Shown here piece by piece: positions 1-11,319 of a stretch of DNA of 64,000 bases. A model generated the notes under the pieces. That model saw only the letters and a list, made by a program, of their open reading frames with translations, did not search any database and was not told where the DNA came from. The position numbers and the translations under genes were made by a program. Every line of letters begins with the position of its first letter. The stretch's first letter is position 1. Source of the stretch: Magnolia sinica (taxonomy: Eukaryota > Streptophyta > Magnoliopsida > Magnoliales > Magnoliaceae); assembly GCF_029962835.1 (NCBI RefSeq), contig NC_080581.1, positions 22,396,001-22,460,000 on the forward strand. The letters are read 5' to 3'.

Positions 1-1314
1 AGCGTTCACTATGAAAATAGGTTTTTCCAAGTTCACCTAAAACCCTCACAATTATGTCTTTCAAGTGGACTTATACAATTCAAAAACCCCACACTCCAGG
101 TTTTCTGGATCACCTCAAACAAACCAAAACAAAGAGATTTTTCTGGCACAATCTCAATGAAACCAAAATACAGAAATTTACAATAATTTAAAATACATGG
201 ACTCTTTTTAATGAACCCAGAAGAACCAGATCGGAGTAGAAGTTCAATGTCCAAACTCACTTATGAAATGGTTATAGGTTCTAAATTGATTTTAGATTTA
301 AAGCACCTTGGGCTAGCTTGATTTGATTTTGATTCCAAGAAATGGGAGTACTTCAATCCCTCTTTCAAATAAAATTGGAATGCGAAAATTAAAAATTAAA
401 TGCAATGAAAGCTAATAAAAGAGAATATTAAATGAGCACAATATAGCTTAAAAAGATCACTAACTTATCTATCAGAGTGGTGTATTGATTTAGCTTTGAT
501 TGAATGAAAAACTCTGAAATTCGTGCTCTATTTATAGGTGAAGAAATCACATTCACAACTGGTCCTGAGGACACCACGACTGGTCGTAGGACTAATAGAT
601 TTTTAAAATTTTGAGCGCGATAAGATAAAACTGTTCCACAACTAGTTGTAGGCCCTTCATTACCGGTCAAGGGACCTCCACGACTGGTCGTGTGGAACCA
701 GATTTAGTTGCTGGACTTTAAGTTAAGGCTGCAGGACTGGTCGAGAATGAGTCGAGCACTGTTCACATGACCGGTCGAGCAGTCTCCAGGACTGGATAAG
801 GCTTAACAAAAAATTCTAAAAATTTGCAACAAACTTAGGACTGGTCGAGAAATTTCTTAGATTGGTCGAGCCAGTGCTAGGACTAGTCGAACAGAGTCCA
901 ATACTAGTCGAGAAATAGTCTATTCACTTATAAAATGATCTAATTGAATTATGTATTCAAAATGACCTACCCTATGGTCAATCTAGGGTTATTCATACCT
1001 TATACATGATGTATGAATCTTGAAACTTCTTTTCCTTTGGTTGATAGTCGATCTTTGAAGTTCACGAAGCTTGTGATCATTACACATGATGAAGCTTGAA
1101 CTTGAAATATCTTGAATCTTGAGCATTGAACACCCACTTGATATTGAACTCGAATATGACCATGTAAACTTGCATTTCTTGAAGTAAAGATCTTTGTTCT
1201 TGAGTGATGCACAGTCTTCATTATGTAGATGAGCTACATAAGACACAAATTCCAAGAAAGGTTTTGACACTACAAAATTTGACAATATAGGAGCTAGAAA
1301 CCACAACACTTACA
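1..1314 (-). repeat. Sirevirus 3' LTR (partial, cut by window start)
   Basis: Positions 1-1314 align with 20504-21887, the matching part of the 5' LTR. The outer end on the minus strand is TGTAAG at 1314, directly after a purine tract. About 510 bp of the LTR lie outside the window. The 540-920 stretch has many copies of an imperfect palindrome of the ACGACTGGTCGT type. The 5' LTR has an extra 60-bp or so block near 21600-21665 that this copy lacks. Confidence 0.9.
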
Positions 1315-1325
1315 ATATCCCACTT
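1315..1325 (-). promoter_or_regulatory. Polypurine tract of the Sirevirus
   Basis: On the minus strand the purine-rich AAAGTGGGATA runs directly into the TGTAAG of the 3' LTR. Such tracts prime plus-strand DNA synthesis in LTR retrotransposons. Confidence 0.8.
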
Positions 1326-1484
1326 TGACAAATTTGTGACAAAACATACTTCATAATAACATAAGCATTATACGTACGAAGAATCATGCATTATTAATAT
1401 AAACTAGTTACAACCTGGTTAAAGAATCATGCACCAGTTATAAACAGGACAAAGCATTAAGATGCATAAATTCCATTAACAATA

Positions 1485-1632
1485 CTCCCCCTTACTTAAC
1501 TCCCCTTCACCATAATAGAATCAGTCACACTTAATTCATCCATAATCCACATCCATAAACAATCCACATGCCAATATACCAATATTACCACAATCACCAT
1601 ATATGAAGCATGCCAAAATTCTCCCCCTTTTT
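1485..1632 (-). promoter_or_regulatory. Extra polypurine tracts upstream of the 3' LTR
   Basis: The minus strand shows G-rich purine runs at 1485-1493, 1500-1505 and 1621-1632 (core AAGGGGGAG). Sireviruses are known to carry repeated polypurine tracts between the last ORF and the 3' LTR, so this supports the family call. The rest of 1326-1868 shows no coding signal. Confidence 0.6.
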
Positions 1633-1868
1633 GTCACAATATAACAAAGGAAGGAATTAAGAAATAGAAGTGGAATTAGATAAAGAAGGAAAGATAAGAA
1701 GAGTATTGAGGAATAAATGATCAAAATAGTCAACATATAAAATCCATAAGCAAGTCATATTCAAACCAAGTTCAATCAAGTACTACCAAGTTAAGTCAAG
1801 TAAAAACCTCACAAGACTAAAGAAATCTTAGTATCATTAAAATTATTACAAACCAAGATTAGAAAATA

Positions 1869-3000
1869 CTAATAAGATCCTAAAGACGGAGCAGGAATAG
1901 ATAGATCAATCTGATGTAAACACTTATTAATGCGCTTCATATATTTGCACATATAAGCAAATTGCGAATCCTGGGTTACACGAATCTGAGCTACCTGTTC
2001 CTTAAGAGTATTCAACCTCTCAGCAAAATTAGAAGGCTGATAATCAGGGTCAGCCTCAGAATCTGATGCGATCTCATCAAAGATATCGTCCATGTTAATG
2101 TCATCTGGAGGCAAATCGCCTTCTTCTTCATTCACTGCTTCAGCTCCACCAACACCCACATTGACTTGACCATCATCTAACCTTGAATTCATTTTGTTTA
2201 TATTTGAGTTGTTGAAAATAAGGTATTGAATAGGAGCCACTCCAACAGGCATAGCCAGTAACATATGGGTGGCCAATACAGTCATAAGCTATGCAAAAGG
2301 GATATCACTGTGTCCAAGATGGAGACAGAATTGTATAATGGAATGACAGATTAAAGAAGGAAGACATACATTGGTACGAAAAATGATGGAATGCAGAGTC
2401 TGAACTATGAAAGAGGTGAGTTCGATTTTGTTATAAGAACGTGGATACAGATTTAAAATAAATATCCTATGAATGACCTTGTATTTGGGTAACAAATACT
2501 TTAAAGCAAGCATATTCTCATTTTGACTCCATTACGCATTTATATTGCACAATGCTCTAGTAAGCATACGTTTTTCTGATTTAGATAGTTTAACTACTAT
2601 AGTACTAATTGAAATACCTTTATCATTGACATGTATGTCCAATAGGCTAGAAATCAGATGGTTTAAATGGACCTTCTCTCGTTGCTATAACAAAAGTTAA
2701 ATTTTCAATTGAAAAATTAGAAATACATGCATACATAGCTTGCGCAATAGACCGGTATGCCGGCCCACCCTAATGTAGAATGTTATCCCACCCTACAGAT
2801 TGGAGAAGATGAAGGATTTCAAATGGAGCAAGATGTTCAACATGAACAGGTCGTTCAACTATTATATTGCGCAACCTTAAATCCTGCACATAGGAGGGAT
2901 CATCTTTGGGTGACCGAAGGTGGCGCCTTATGATAGGTGTCGATCTAGATGTTGAAGGACCGCAAGAACTTTTCTTTTTCCCTCTACTTTCCATTTGCAA
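1869..3000 (-). pseudogene. Additional 3' ORF of the Sirevirus (plant retrotransposon third-ORF family)
   Basis: Three minus-strand open segments (3000-2770, 2513-2289, 2285-1869) lie where Sireviruses carry an extra, sometimes called env-like, ORF. The N-terminal part is basic and Ser/Arg-rich. The middle part has the phrase IHRIFILNLYPRS, and the end has an acidic stretch (DDINMDDIFDEIASD) followed by a predicted coiled coil. The last two segments are in one frame, separated by a single TAG at 2286-2288. The middle and C-terminal parts align with the 11320-12549 ORF of the nested gypsy element. Function is unknown; family membership suggests a retrotransposon accessory protein. I see no transmembrane segment that would support an envelope role. 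Confidence 0.7.
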
Positions 3001-3189
3001 CTAGGAAATCAAGGAATCAAAAGGTTGCAAAAGAAGTAGAGTGGGTTTTCTCAAAATCAGATTTTGGAGAAGAAAACCCCAAAAACTTCAAGGAATCAAG
3101 AAATAAATCACTTCAAAGATGAAAACGAAGTGATAGGAACTTAAATCTATAAGAAAAATGGAAATAACGCACTAACCTTGAAGAACAAT

Positions 3190-3365
3190 GGAGATGGGTT
3201 CGACCGGTTGTGCTAGGACCCGTTGGAGAAGAAACCCAAATGAAGAAAAAATGGATTTTTCCTCCAAATAAAGGTCAAACCCATGCTACATGTTTGGTCG
3301 TGTACATGCTTGACCAGTCGTGTCATGACTGGTCGAGGATGTACTCGACTGGTCGTGCACAACTA
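3190..3365. repeat. ACTGGTCG palindrome cluster between RNase H and the additional ORF
   Basis: A few copies of the LTR's ACGACTGGTCGT-like motif recur here (about 3195-3210, 3295-3360), outside the LTR. Role unknown. Confidence 0.5.
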
Positions 3366-3450
3366 AAAATGTGAATTTTTCATTAAATTTTAAAATTTAA
3401 ACATTCAAACTAACAAGTATATACATTATAATATAGAAATGTATGAATAA

Positions 3451-4820
3451 TCAATTCAAATTGCACATACCAAGATCAAATTTCAATATAGAAAACCTAT
3501 TTTTGTTTAGCGGTTTCGTGAAAATGTCAGCAAGTTGAGTCTCGGTCGGAATGTATTCCAAAGTAATTGTCTTTTCTTCCACTAACTCACGAATGTAGTG
3601 ATATCTAATGTCAATGTGCTTGGTTCGTGAATGCTGGATTGGATTTTTAGATATATTAATTGCACTGAAATTATCACAATATAAAACCATAGAGTCCTGT
3701 GCAATTCCGTAATCGCTTAACATTCTTTTCATCCATACAAGCTGAGTACATGCATTACCTGCTACAATGTATTTAGCCTAAGCGGTTGAAAGTGATACAG
3801 AACTTTGTTTCTTACTTTGCCAAGAAACCAAACCATTTCCAACATATAAACAACCACCACTGGTTGATTTCCTATCATCAACGTTACCATCCCAATCAGC
3901 ATCAGTGTAACCAGCTAATTGAACACTAGTATCATGTGGATACCAAAGAACCACATTAGCTGAACTTGTGACTTATCACATAATCCGCTTAAAAATAATT
4001 AAATGTGACTCTTTAGGGTCAGATTAATATCTAGCGCAAATCCATACGCTAAATACAATATCAGGTTGACTCGCAGTTAAATATAGCAAACTACCTATCA
4101 TACTGCGATACAATTTAGGATCCACTTTCTTACCTGTAGAGTCATTTGAGAGTTTTAGAGTCGTACTCAGAGGAGTATAAAAATTTTTTCCATTCTCAAA
4201 TCTAAATTTTTTAACCAAGTTCAGAGCATATTTGGTTTGAGAAATAAAGAAACTATTAGGTTGCTGTCTAACTTGCAACCCTAGAAAATAATTCAATTCC
4301 CAACCATGCTCATTTTGAACTTAGATTTCATAAGATCTGTAAACTCAACAGTCATGTTAGCATAGGTAGATCCATAAATAATATCATCAACATAAATTTG
4401 TACTATTAAAAGGTGATCATTATGTTTCTTTACAAAAAAAGTCTTATCAACACTTCCCATTATAAAGTTATGACTTAGTAAAAACTTTGTCAACTTTTCA
4501 TACCGTGCCCTGGGAGCTTGTTTTAAACTATAGAAAGCCTTTTTTAGGCGATAGACATGATCAACATTCTTAGGGTCTTTAAAACTCGTTGGTTGTTCAA
4601 CATATACTTCTTCATGCAAATTGCCATTTAAAAAAGTACTCTTTACATCCATTTGATATATTTTGAACTTTCTAAAGTAAGCAATGTATATAAATAGTCT
4701 GATTGATTCAAGATGAACTACTGGGGCAAAGCTTTCATCATAATCAATGCCTTCAATTTGAGTGTACCCTTGTACAACCAGTTTAACCTTGTTTCTAATT
4801 ATATTACCAAGTTTATCAGA
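3451..4820 (-). pseudogene. Sirevirus pol, C-terminal part: reverse transcriptase palm to RNase H
   Basis: On the minus strand, 4820-4293 carries copia RT motifs: [44 protein letters not shown] and the catalytic IYVDD (about 4380-4404). 4296-4024 continues with MNYFLGLQV and the SLLYLTASQPDIVF motif, with a frame change near 4293. 3732-3451 is the RNase H end: VLYCDNFSAINISKNP, HSRTKHIDIRYH and LADIFTKPL are standard copia RNase H phrases. The enzyme would copy element RNA to DNA and remove the RNA. Several frame breaks (for example near 4020 and 3780) and the gypsy insertion at 4825 make it inactive. Confidence 0.93.
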
Positions 4821-4825
4821 CTTAT
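4821..4825. other. Target site duplication CTTAT, left copy
   Basis: CTTAT directly precedes the TGTAAC end of the gypsy element and is repeated at 16526-16530. Five bases is the usual duplication for gypsy integrases. Confidence 0.93.
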
Positions 4826-7800
4826 TGTAACGCCCAGAAATTCGGGGGTCGAGCATAACTCAGCTCCCGAGTTCCAAAACATCACTTATGCAACATAATT
4901 AATGAATGATGTATGTTGACTGTATTAGCACATAAACATGGGATAGATTAAGCCAAAACGCAGATATGATTCAGGGATAAGTGAATAAAGCAAGCGGAAG
5001 ACTTATAGTAAAATATGTGTACAAGTGTAAGTCCCTGAATTACATATACAACCAGATCGTGTAAAAGTGTTATTTATCAAAATTATAAGTACAAGTTACA
5101 TCATTTCAGTTCCCAAAATAGTAATCCCATAGATCCCGCGCAACAGACCGAGGCTCGCTAGAACCCGTCTGAAAACTGCATATAGGAGAAGGCAGCCTCG
5201 TCGTCATCCAGCTCCCGCTCTGCCTCAGACGTCGCATCCACATCTGCAACATCGGGGCCTAAGACGAGTCCGGTGGGTGTGTAACACCGCCAGAAACGTG
5301 GGAGTGAGTGATCAACTCAGTGGAACAATAAGGCACTGGTTAACATGCTATCAGTTCAATCAAACAGTAATGATAAAGCAGGACAATTAAATAAATCCTA
5401 AGTACTCTTATTAATGCAAGTATGAATGCGGTATGATGCGTGCCCTCACGCGTACACCCTCAGCGTCTTCATCTTACGTTACGCATGACATCGCCTCAAA
5501 GTGCGCCACATCTACAAAGCACATGCAAATGCGGTGCATGGATATGATTACCAAGTTGTTATTAGTCCAATTCATACAGCAGGATTGGGAAGCTAAGATA
5601 CCTTCCTCATATCACCATCCAACAGTGATCCATACTAGGGTCGTCAATCCTAGACATCGCATACGATCATATAGTTGAGGTCGTAGCAAAGGGCTCGTCA
5701 CCAATCAATGCACGCCTTTCATGCCCTTACTACCACAGATCGGCTCGTCACCTCCTTGCGGTATCCAGGCATGCTCGAGGTCACTACAAAGGGCTCGTCA
5801 CCAATCAATGTAGGCCGACAGCACGAATATAGTGTCCCATACCACCATAATCGGCTCACGAGTTTAGTTGCTCACTGGTCACTACGGGGAGGCTCGTCAC
5901 CCCAGCGTAGGCCGACAGCTCGACCACGGTGTCCCATACCACCATGTCCGGCTCATGAGTCTTAGCGGATCAGGTACCATGGTTATTAGGATTTCACTGG
6001 TAAGTTTGGTACCCTAGATTCAAGCAGTAGCGTCCATACATGGTTAACATACACTGGACAATCGGGTTATTTGACGAACTCGACTAGCACGAGCGCACGT
6101 TGAATTGAACGACATGGAGTGCGCAAACACTCCGCGTGGCCAAACCACTGCCGCCAACTCTAATACGACTCGGGTTCGTCTAATGCGTCTCACGTGGCGA
6201 AAGCAATCTCAACCACGACCAAAGGGTCAATTACCGATTTCCTGGACTAAGGCATAGTCCCAAACATCCTACACTACGACAGATATTCATATGGAATGTA
6301 AAACAGTAATGGAACAACCACTCAAATCATGGTGCATACACATCTGAAGAATATCAATTTAACATAAATGTAAGCATAGGAATGCTTGAATTTAAATAAC
6401 TTGGAATGTAAATGCATAAAGGAAATCATGCGCATCCATAGAAGTATTGAGAATCACTTCTCAACGCCTGCATTTAGTGTAATCAGTTACACGTAGATCA
6501 TTCATGCATTCCTACAAACACTTAGCATTCATGGAACAACATACATGACGCATGTTGAAATACATGCACTTAGACAATTCCTTTTATCAAGGAGTTGTCA
6601 TACATGCATCTAGCATACATACATGACCAAAAATCATGGCAAACATAAGTGCGTATTTTATACGTATACGGTACTTTATAAATACACTTAGAATACACAA
6701 ATCTCAATATAGCACATGTATATCGGAAAGCAATGTAAACATAACATTTGACATGTGAAATCTCATCCATAACAAGAATAAATCACTAAGCTGGGATTGA
6801 AAGCCTTGAAAACCATAACCTATACACTTAAAGTCCGCACCTTAAGCAAAGAAAGAACCGCCGAACTGATTTAGACGAGTTGTCTTCGTCCACGGCGCAA
6901 GAATACCCTAAAATAAGGATAGAAATGAGATACAACAACACCAAGTCTAATCTAAGCTCTAACACGGGTTAGGGTTAGGTTAACTTACCCCAAAAGAACT
7001 CAGAACCGTCAGAGGAACGATTCAAAGTGAAGATTAAAAGGTGAAGAAGAACAAGGAAGAATCAAGGTGATTCACCAATCAATCTCTCTCACTAACTCTC
7101 TCTTTTCCACTCTCTTTCCAAGCTAGGGTTAGAGAAAATTCGTATGGAAATGAGAGCTAGGGTTTAAGGACTATATATAGGCCTTAAAATGATGGAAATA
7201 ACCCGGGTCAAGGTATACTTAGGTTATAACCAAAGTACGCCTTTCTCGATCCAACGAAGCACTTCGGTGGGCCTATAACCACGAAAGGTCGGACTTAAGC
7301 TCACCGACCATGGATCTAGGTCAGTGAGTTTTCGTACCGACCGGCTCTTGAGATCAGTAGTGGCGGACCACACTCAATTCAACGGTCACGGAATCTCGAT
7401 CAGTCCACAAGCACTAGGATATGCATGGGCCAACCATCCTGATCGGAGGGTGAAATTGGGTCGAAATCCAACGGTGAGAATGCTTAAAATCGTCGCGCAA
7501 GCGACACGACTCAATTTCATAAAAGCTTATTAAATTCCAACCGTTCTCACACTCTTCACTCCGAACTCAACCAAATCGACCCGGAACATCGGATCGACTT
7601 GATTTTCGAGGTGAAGACCAAGCCCAACTCGGTGACAGTCCACCTAAGATCATCGCCATCGGACTTTCGACGCACGGTGCAGTCCGATCCGGATCTTCCA
7701 AAAATTCCCGAACAGCTGGATTTAGCGATGGATCCCGTTTTGGAGTAACGTAGCGCTCACTAATCTACAAGTTTAGAGCCATGCGATACAATTTAAAGTG

Positions 7801-7896
7801 ATTGATGCGAATTTCACAAGCAATCAAGTAAAGCGCTAATTACCCCAAAACAACTACTTAAGGAAAGATTAGCACAAAAATTCCAAGGTCGTTACA
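4826..7896 (-). repeat. 3' LTR of the nested gypsy element (3071 bp)
   Basis: Matches 13445-16525 end to end. It begins TGTAACG and ends CGTTACA on the plus strand. It contains an internal repeated block around 5690-5960 with GGCTCGTCACC and CCCATACCACCAT phrases. The short plus-strand open frames in it (for example 5433-5965) are fortuitous. The TATATATAGG at 7174-7183 (plus) may read as a TATA-like site on either strand. Confidence 0.95.
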
Positions 7897-7912
7897 ATCT
7901 ACCCCCTTAAAG
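7897..7912 (-). promoter_or_regulatory. Polypurine tract of the gypsy element
   Basis: Minus strand CTTTAAGGGGGTAGAT directly precedes the 3' LTR. Just upstream is TTTCGAGGACGAAATTTT, the phrase that typically follows the end of chromovirus pol. Confidence 0.88.
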
Positions 7913-7957
7913 AAAATTTCGTCCTCGAAATTCATACCTTCGTATAATCCTCGAGGA

Positions 7958-8448
7958 TCAGAGGGTAGGTCTCCTGACCTCAGCTTCAGATTCCCAAGTA
8001 GCCTCTTCTACGCCATGATGCGACCATAACACCTTCACGAGAGGGATAACCTTGCTCCGCAGTACCTGCTCCTTTCTATATCCAGAATACGTGTCGGTTG
8101 CAGTACATAAGTGGCATCCTCACTTAAGTGCACTTGCTCCCAACTGATAATATGCGAAGGATCAGGAACGTACTTCTTCAGCATAGAAACGTGAAATACG
8201 TTATGCACGCCCGCAAGAGGTGTGGGCAAAGCAAGGCGGTAAGCTACCGCTCCCACTCGATCCGAACTTGAAATGGACCAATAAATCTCGGCGTCGGCTT
8301 CCCCTTCTTACCGAATCGCAAAACTCCCTTCATAGGAGAGACCTTGAGAAAAACATGATCTCCCACTACGAACTCAAGCGGTCGACGCCTCGTATCGGCA
8401 TAACTCTTATGTCTGCTCTGTGCTGCTAGAAGTCGACGTCGAATGATG
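7958..8448 (-). pseudogene. Gypsy integrase C-terminus with chromodomain-like tail
   Basis: Minus-strand reading gives RRRPLEFVVGDHVFLKVSPM and KGKPTPRFIGPFQV (the GPY/F region), then GAVAYRLALPTPL, HNVFHVSMLKKYVPDPSHII and finally a VIPLVKVLW...EATWESE tail ending at the stop 7958-7960. This arrangement is the chromodomain-type C-terminus of Tekay/Del integrases, which guides insertion into heterochromatin. The segment shifts frame near 8250 and again near 8070, so it is broken as assembled. Confidence 0.9.
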
Positions 8449-9008
8449 TCAACCTTCTCTGAAGTCACTGCACCAATTCGGGCCAAGCAAACTACACTCA
8501 CCAATTTCTGCCCAACAATGTGGTGCTCTGCACGGGCGACCATACAACGCCTCGTAGGGAGCCATGCCGATACTCGCCTGGAAACTATTATTATACGCGA
8601 ACTCTGCATACTGAAGACAATCATCCCAACTGTCTTTGAAATCCAAAACACAAGCTCGCAACATATCTTCCAGGACTTGATTCACGCGCTCTGTCTGCCC
8701 ATCTGTTTGCGGATGAAACGCGGTGCTGAACTTCAGTTTCACACCCATTGCTTCCTGGATACGAGTCCAGAAGATAGATGTAAAACGCGTGTCTCTATCA
8801 GACACAATCTCCAGGGGAACTCCATGCAGACGCACTGGGGAACTCCATGCAGACGCACTATCTCCTTGATATACAACCTAGCCAACTCGTCTGCAGAGTA
8901 AGTAACTCTGATCTGTAAGAAATGCGCCGACTTCGTTAATCGATCGACGATCACCCAAATAGAGTCAAATCCCTTTCTCGTCCTCGACAACCCAGAAATA
9001 AAATCCAT
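8449..9008 (-). pseudogene. Gypsy integrase catalytic core, frame broken by a 23-bp duplication
   Basis: 9008 downward reads MDFISGLSRTRKGFDSIWV and VDRLTKSAHFL (first catalytic Asp region). 8835 downward reads [18 protein letters not shown] (second Asp), [20 protein letters not shown] (catalytic Glu) and [20 protein letters not shown]. The two halves are in different frames because GGGGAACTCCATGCAGACGCACT minus nothing else is repeated at 8814-8836 and 8837-8859. This is the DD(35)E strand-transfer domain that joins element DNA to its target. Confidence 0.93.
8814..8859. repeat. 23-bp tandem duplication inside integrase
   Basis: The same 23 bases occur at 8814-8836 and 8837-8859 with no gap. 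23 is not a multiple of three, so it shifts the integrase frame. Confidence 0.95.
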
Positions 9009-9167
9009 AGAGATGAAATCCCACTTTCATTCAGCTATGGGCATGGGCTGCAACAGCCCAGGAGGTCGGCGATGCTCTGCCTTGACCTGTTGGCACGTGA
9101 GACAACGAGAAACAAATTCAGTAATCTGGACCTTCATATTGTCCCACCAATAAGACCTCTTCATATC

Positions 9168-10024
9168 CTAATACATCTTCGTGCTACCTGGATGCATCGC
9201 AAGCTTAGAACTATGGGCTAACTCGAGAACCTCACGTCTCAAGTCAGGGATGTCAGGAATACATAACCGGCCACGAAAACGTAGGCCCCCATCAGAACTA
9301 ACACTCCAGTCGGAGCTCTCATCTGTACCAACCCGCTGCCTTATCTTCATCAAAAGCTCATCATCTGCCTGAGCTGCAACGATCCTCTCGTCGATAACGG
9401 GCTGTACACGAATGTGTGCGATAACCTCATACGGCTCAACCACCGTAAGCTTCTGCTCAAAATCGCGCACGAACTCCAACATCTCCCACTCTGCTATCAT
9501 CGGCGGAGCCGCAAACTCCAAAGCCTTCTTGCGACTCAACGCATCTGCCACAAGGTTCGCCTTACCAGGATGGTAAGAAACATCGAACTTGAAGTCCTTC
9601 AATGTTTCCATCCATCTGCTCTGCCTCATATTCAAATCACGCTGCGTGAATATATACTTATGTCTCTTGTGGTCGCAAAGAGCTCGAACTCCTCACCATA
9701 GAGGTAATGTCTCGAGCTTTAATGCGAAGATGACATCTGCCATCCAAGTCGTGCGTAGGGTAATTCTCTTCGTGTTTCCTTAAGTGGCGCGAAGCATAAG
9801 CAATCACCCTGTCATTCTGCATAAGGACACAACCCGGACAACGCGAGAGGCGTCGGTATATATAATATACTTAACCCCTTGCTCGCAATACTAGCACAGG
9901 GGCGGACGTCAACTTGTCCTTCGATTGAAAAGCTAACTCCGCTGCTCACTCCAAGCAAACTTCAAATCCTTCCGTGTCACTGCGACAACGGTCTGGCAAT
10001 CTTCGAGAAGTCTTGAATGAGGCA
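9168..10024 (-). pseudogene. Gypsy RNase H and integrase zinc-binding region
   Basis: 9635-9168 reads MNMRQSRWMETLKDFKFDVS, HPGKANLVADALSRKKALEF (end of RNase H), DDELLMKIRQRVG and HSSKLAMHPGSTKMY (start of the integrase H2C2 zinc domain). A stop at 9167 interrupts it and the remainder of the zinc domain lies in 9010-9165. 9640-10024 should hold the RNase H core, but I cannot follow it in one frame; it has several small breaks. Confidence 0.85.
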
Positions 10025-10548
10025 TCAATAATAGCCTGCAAGACCCAGAAAGCTCCTTATCTCAGTAATTGAACCAGGTTGCTTCCAATCCTGCACTACA
10101 GATACCTTGGCAAGATCGACAGCTATCCTGGACACCACATGTCCCAGGAACTTGACTTCCTCTTTCCAGAAATCACACTTCTTGAACTGTGCGAAAAGCC
10201 GATGCTCCCTAAGAGTACCCAAAACCGCTCTTAAGTGCTCCTCGTGCTCGCCGGCTCGCCGAATAAATCAAGATGTCATCAATAAATACAATGACGAATC
10301 GGAGCAGAAAGGCGAAATACCTGTTCATCGAGATCCATGAACACGGCCGGTGCGTTCGTCAGCGAACGACATCACAAGGAACTCATAATGGCCGGAACTA
10401 GTCCTGCGGTCTTCTGCACGTCTCCATCCTTGGCGCGCAACTGATGATACCTGCAGATCAACCTTCGAAAAGTACGTGCCCCCTTCAACTGATCAAACGG
10501 ATCATCAATCCTGGGCAAGGGTACTTATTCTTCACGATTACCAGAAGT
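10025..10548 (-). pseudogene. Gypsy reverse transcriptase, palm and thumb
   Basis: The catalytic motif FIDDILIYS is readable on the minus strand at about 10260-10292. Downstream, 10222-10025 reads [20 protein letters not shown] and [11 protein letters not shown], the standard end of gypsy RT. The preceding part is out of frame because of a one-base loss just after the CIDYR motif (about 10551) and other breaks near 10340-10390. Confidence 0.9.
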
Positions 10549-11154
10549 TCAACTGCGATAATCAATACACAATCGCAAGGAACCATCCTTCTTCTTCACA
10601 AACAAAACAGGTGCTCCCCAAGGAGACACACTGGGCCGAATAAAACCCAATTCTAGCAAACCATCTATCTGCTTCCTCAACTCCTCCATTTCACTCGGAG
10701 GCATCCGATAGGTGGGTAAAGAAATGGGCGCCACACCAGGCATAAGATCGATAGCAAAATCAATCTCACGCTGAGGAGGTAATCCAGGAATCGACTCAAA
10801 CACATCTTCAAACTCCTGAACTACCGGCGTACTAACCAACGCCGACTCGGCCGAACTCTCCAACAGAGAAGAATAAAAATCAATACGAATAAGGTAACTG
10901 ACCTGAACTGGGAAAGTAACAATCTCGCCCTCAGGTCCATGGATCGTCACTGATCTCGCTTCACAATCAATCTCAGCTCGCATCCTCGTGAGCCAATCCA
11001 TACCCATAATAACATCGTAGTGATAAAGCGGTGCGACTAGCAAATCAACACGGATCGATCCACTTCCATGATCAATCACAGCACAACTCCAAAAACAAAC
11101 AACATGCATTCCATTAACCAAAATCGTCGCAATACAAGTAGTGCAGCAATACAT
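10549..11154 (-). pseudogene. Gypsy protease remnant and reverse transcriptase N-terminus
   Basis: The start retains the second half of a retropepsin ([31 protein letters not shown]), then the linker and RT fingers: [59 protein letters not shown]. The protease catalytic D-[TS]-G-A motif, expected before the DVIMGMDWL phrase, is not readable in this frame; instead there is a short Cys-rich stretch. Protease is therefore likely non-functional. The frame ends with a stop after the CIDYR motif. Confidence 0.9.
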
Positions 11155-11319
11155 GAATCACGACTAGGAAAGCATGAAAACAACAACATCTAACACTACA
11201 AACAACCACAACTACTACAACCACTAACAGCTACCACACTACAACAACTCCAACTACAAGCCAACAACGGCTACACACAGAAAGAAACACCAAACAAAGC
11301 AAAGACAGCCACGACGATG
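11155..11319. other. Simple GTT-rich linker between the gag-position ORF and protease
   Basis: Plus strand is an ACAAC/CTACAA-rich low-complexity stretch with no coding signal. A gag C-terminus with CCHC knuckle would be expected here and is absent. Confidence 0.6.

Noticed and set aside
1869..3000. Retroviral envelope gene
   Set aside because: Location matches the so-called env-like ORF, but no signal peptide, transmembrane helix or fusion motif is visible; similarity is to another retrotransposon ORF.
5433..5965. Open frames in the gypsy LTR
   Set aside because: Not preserved in the other LTR because of indels; LTRs rarely encode proteins.
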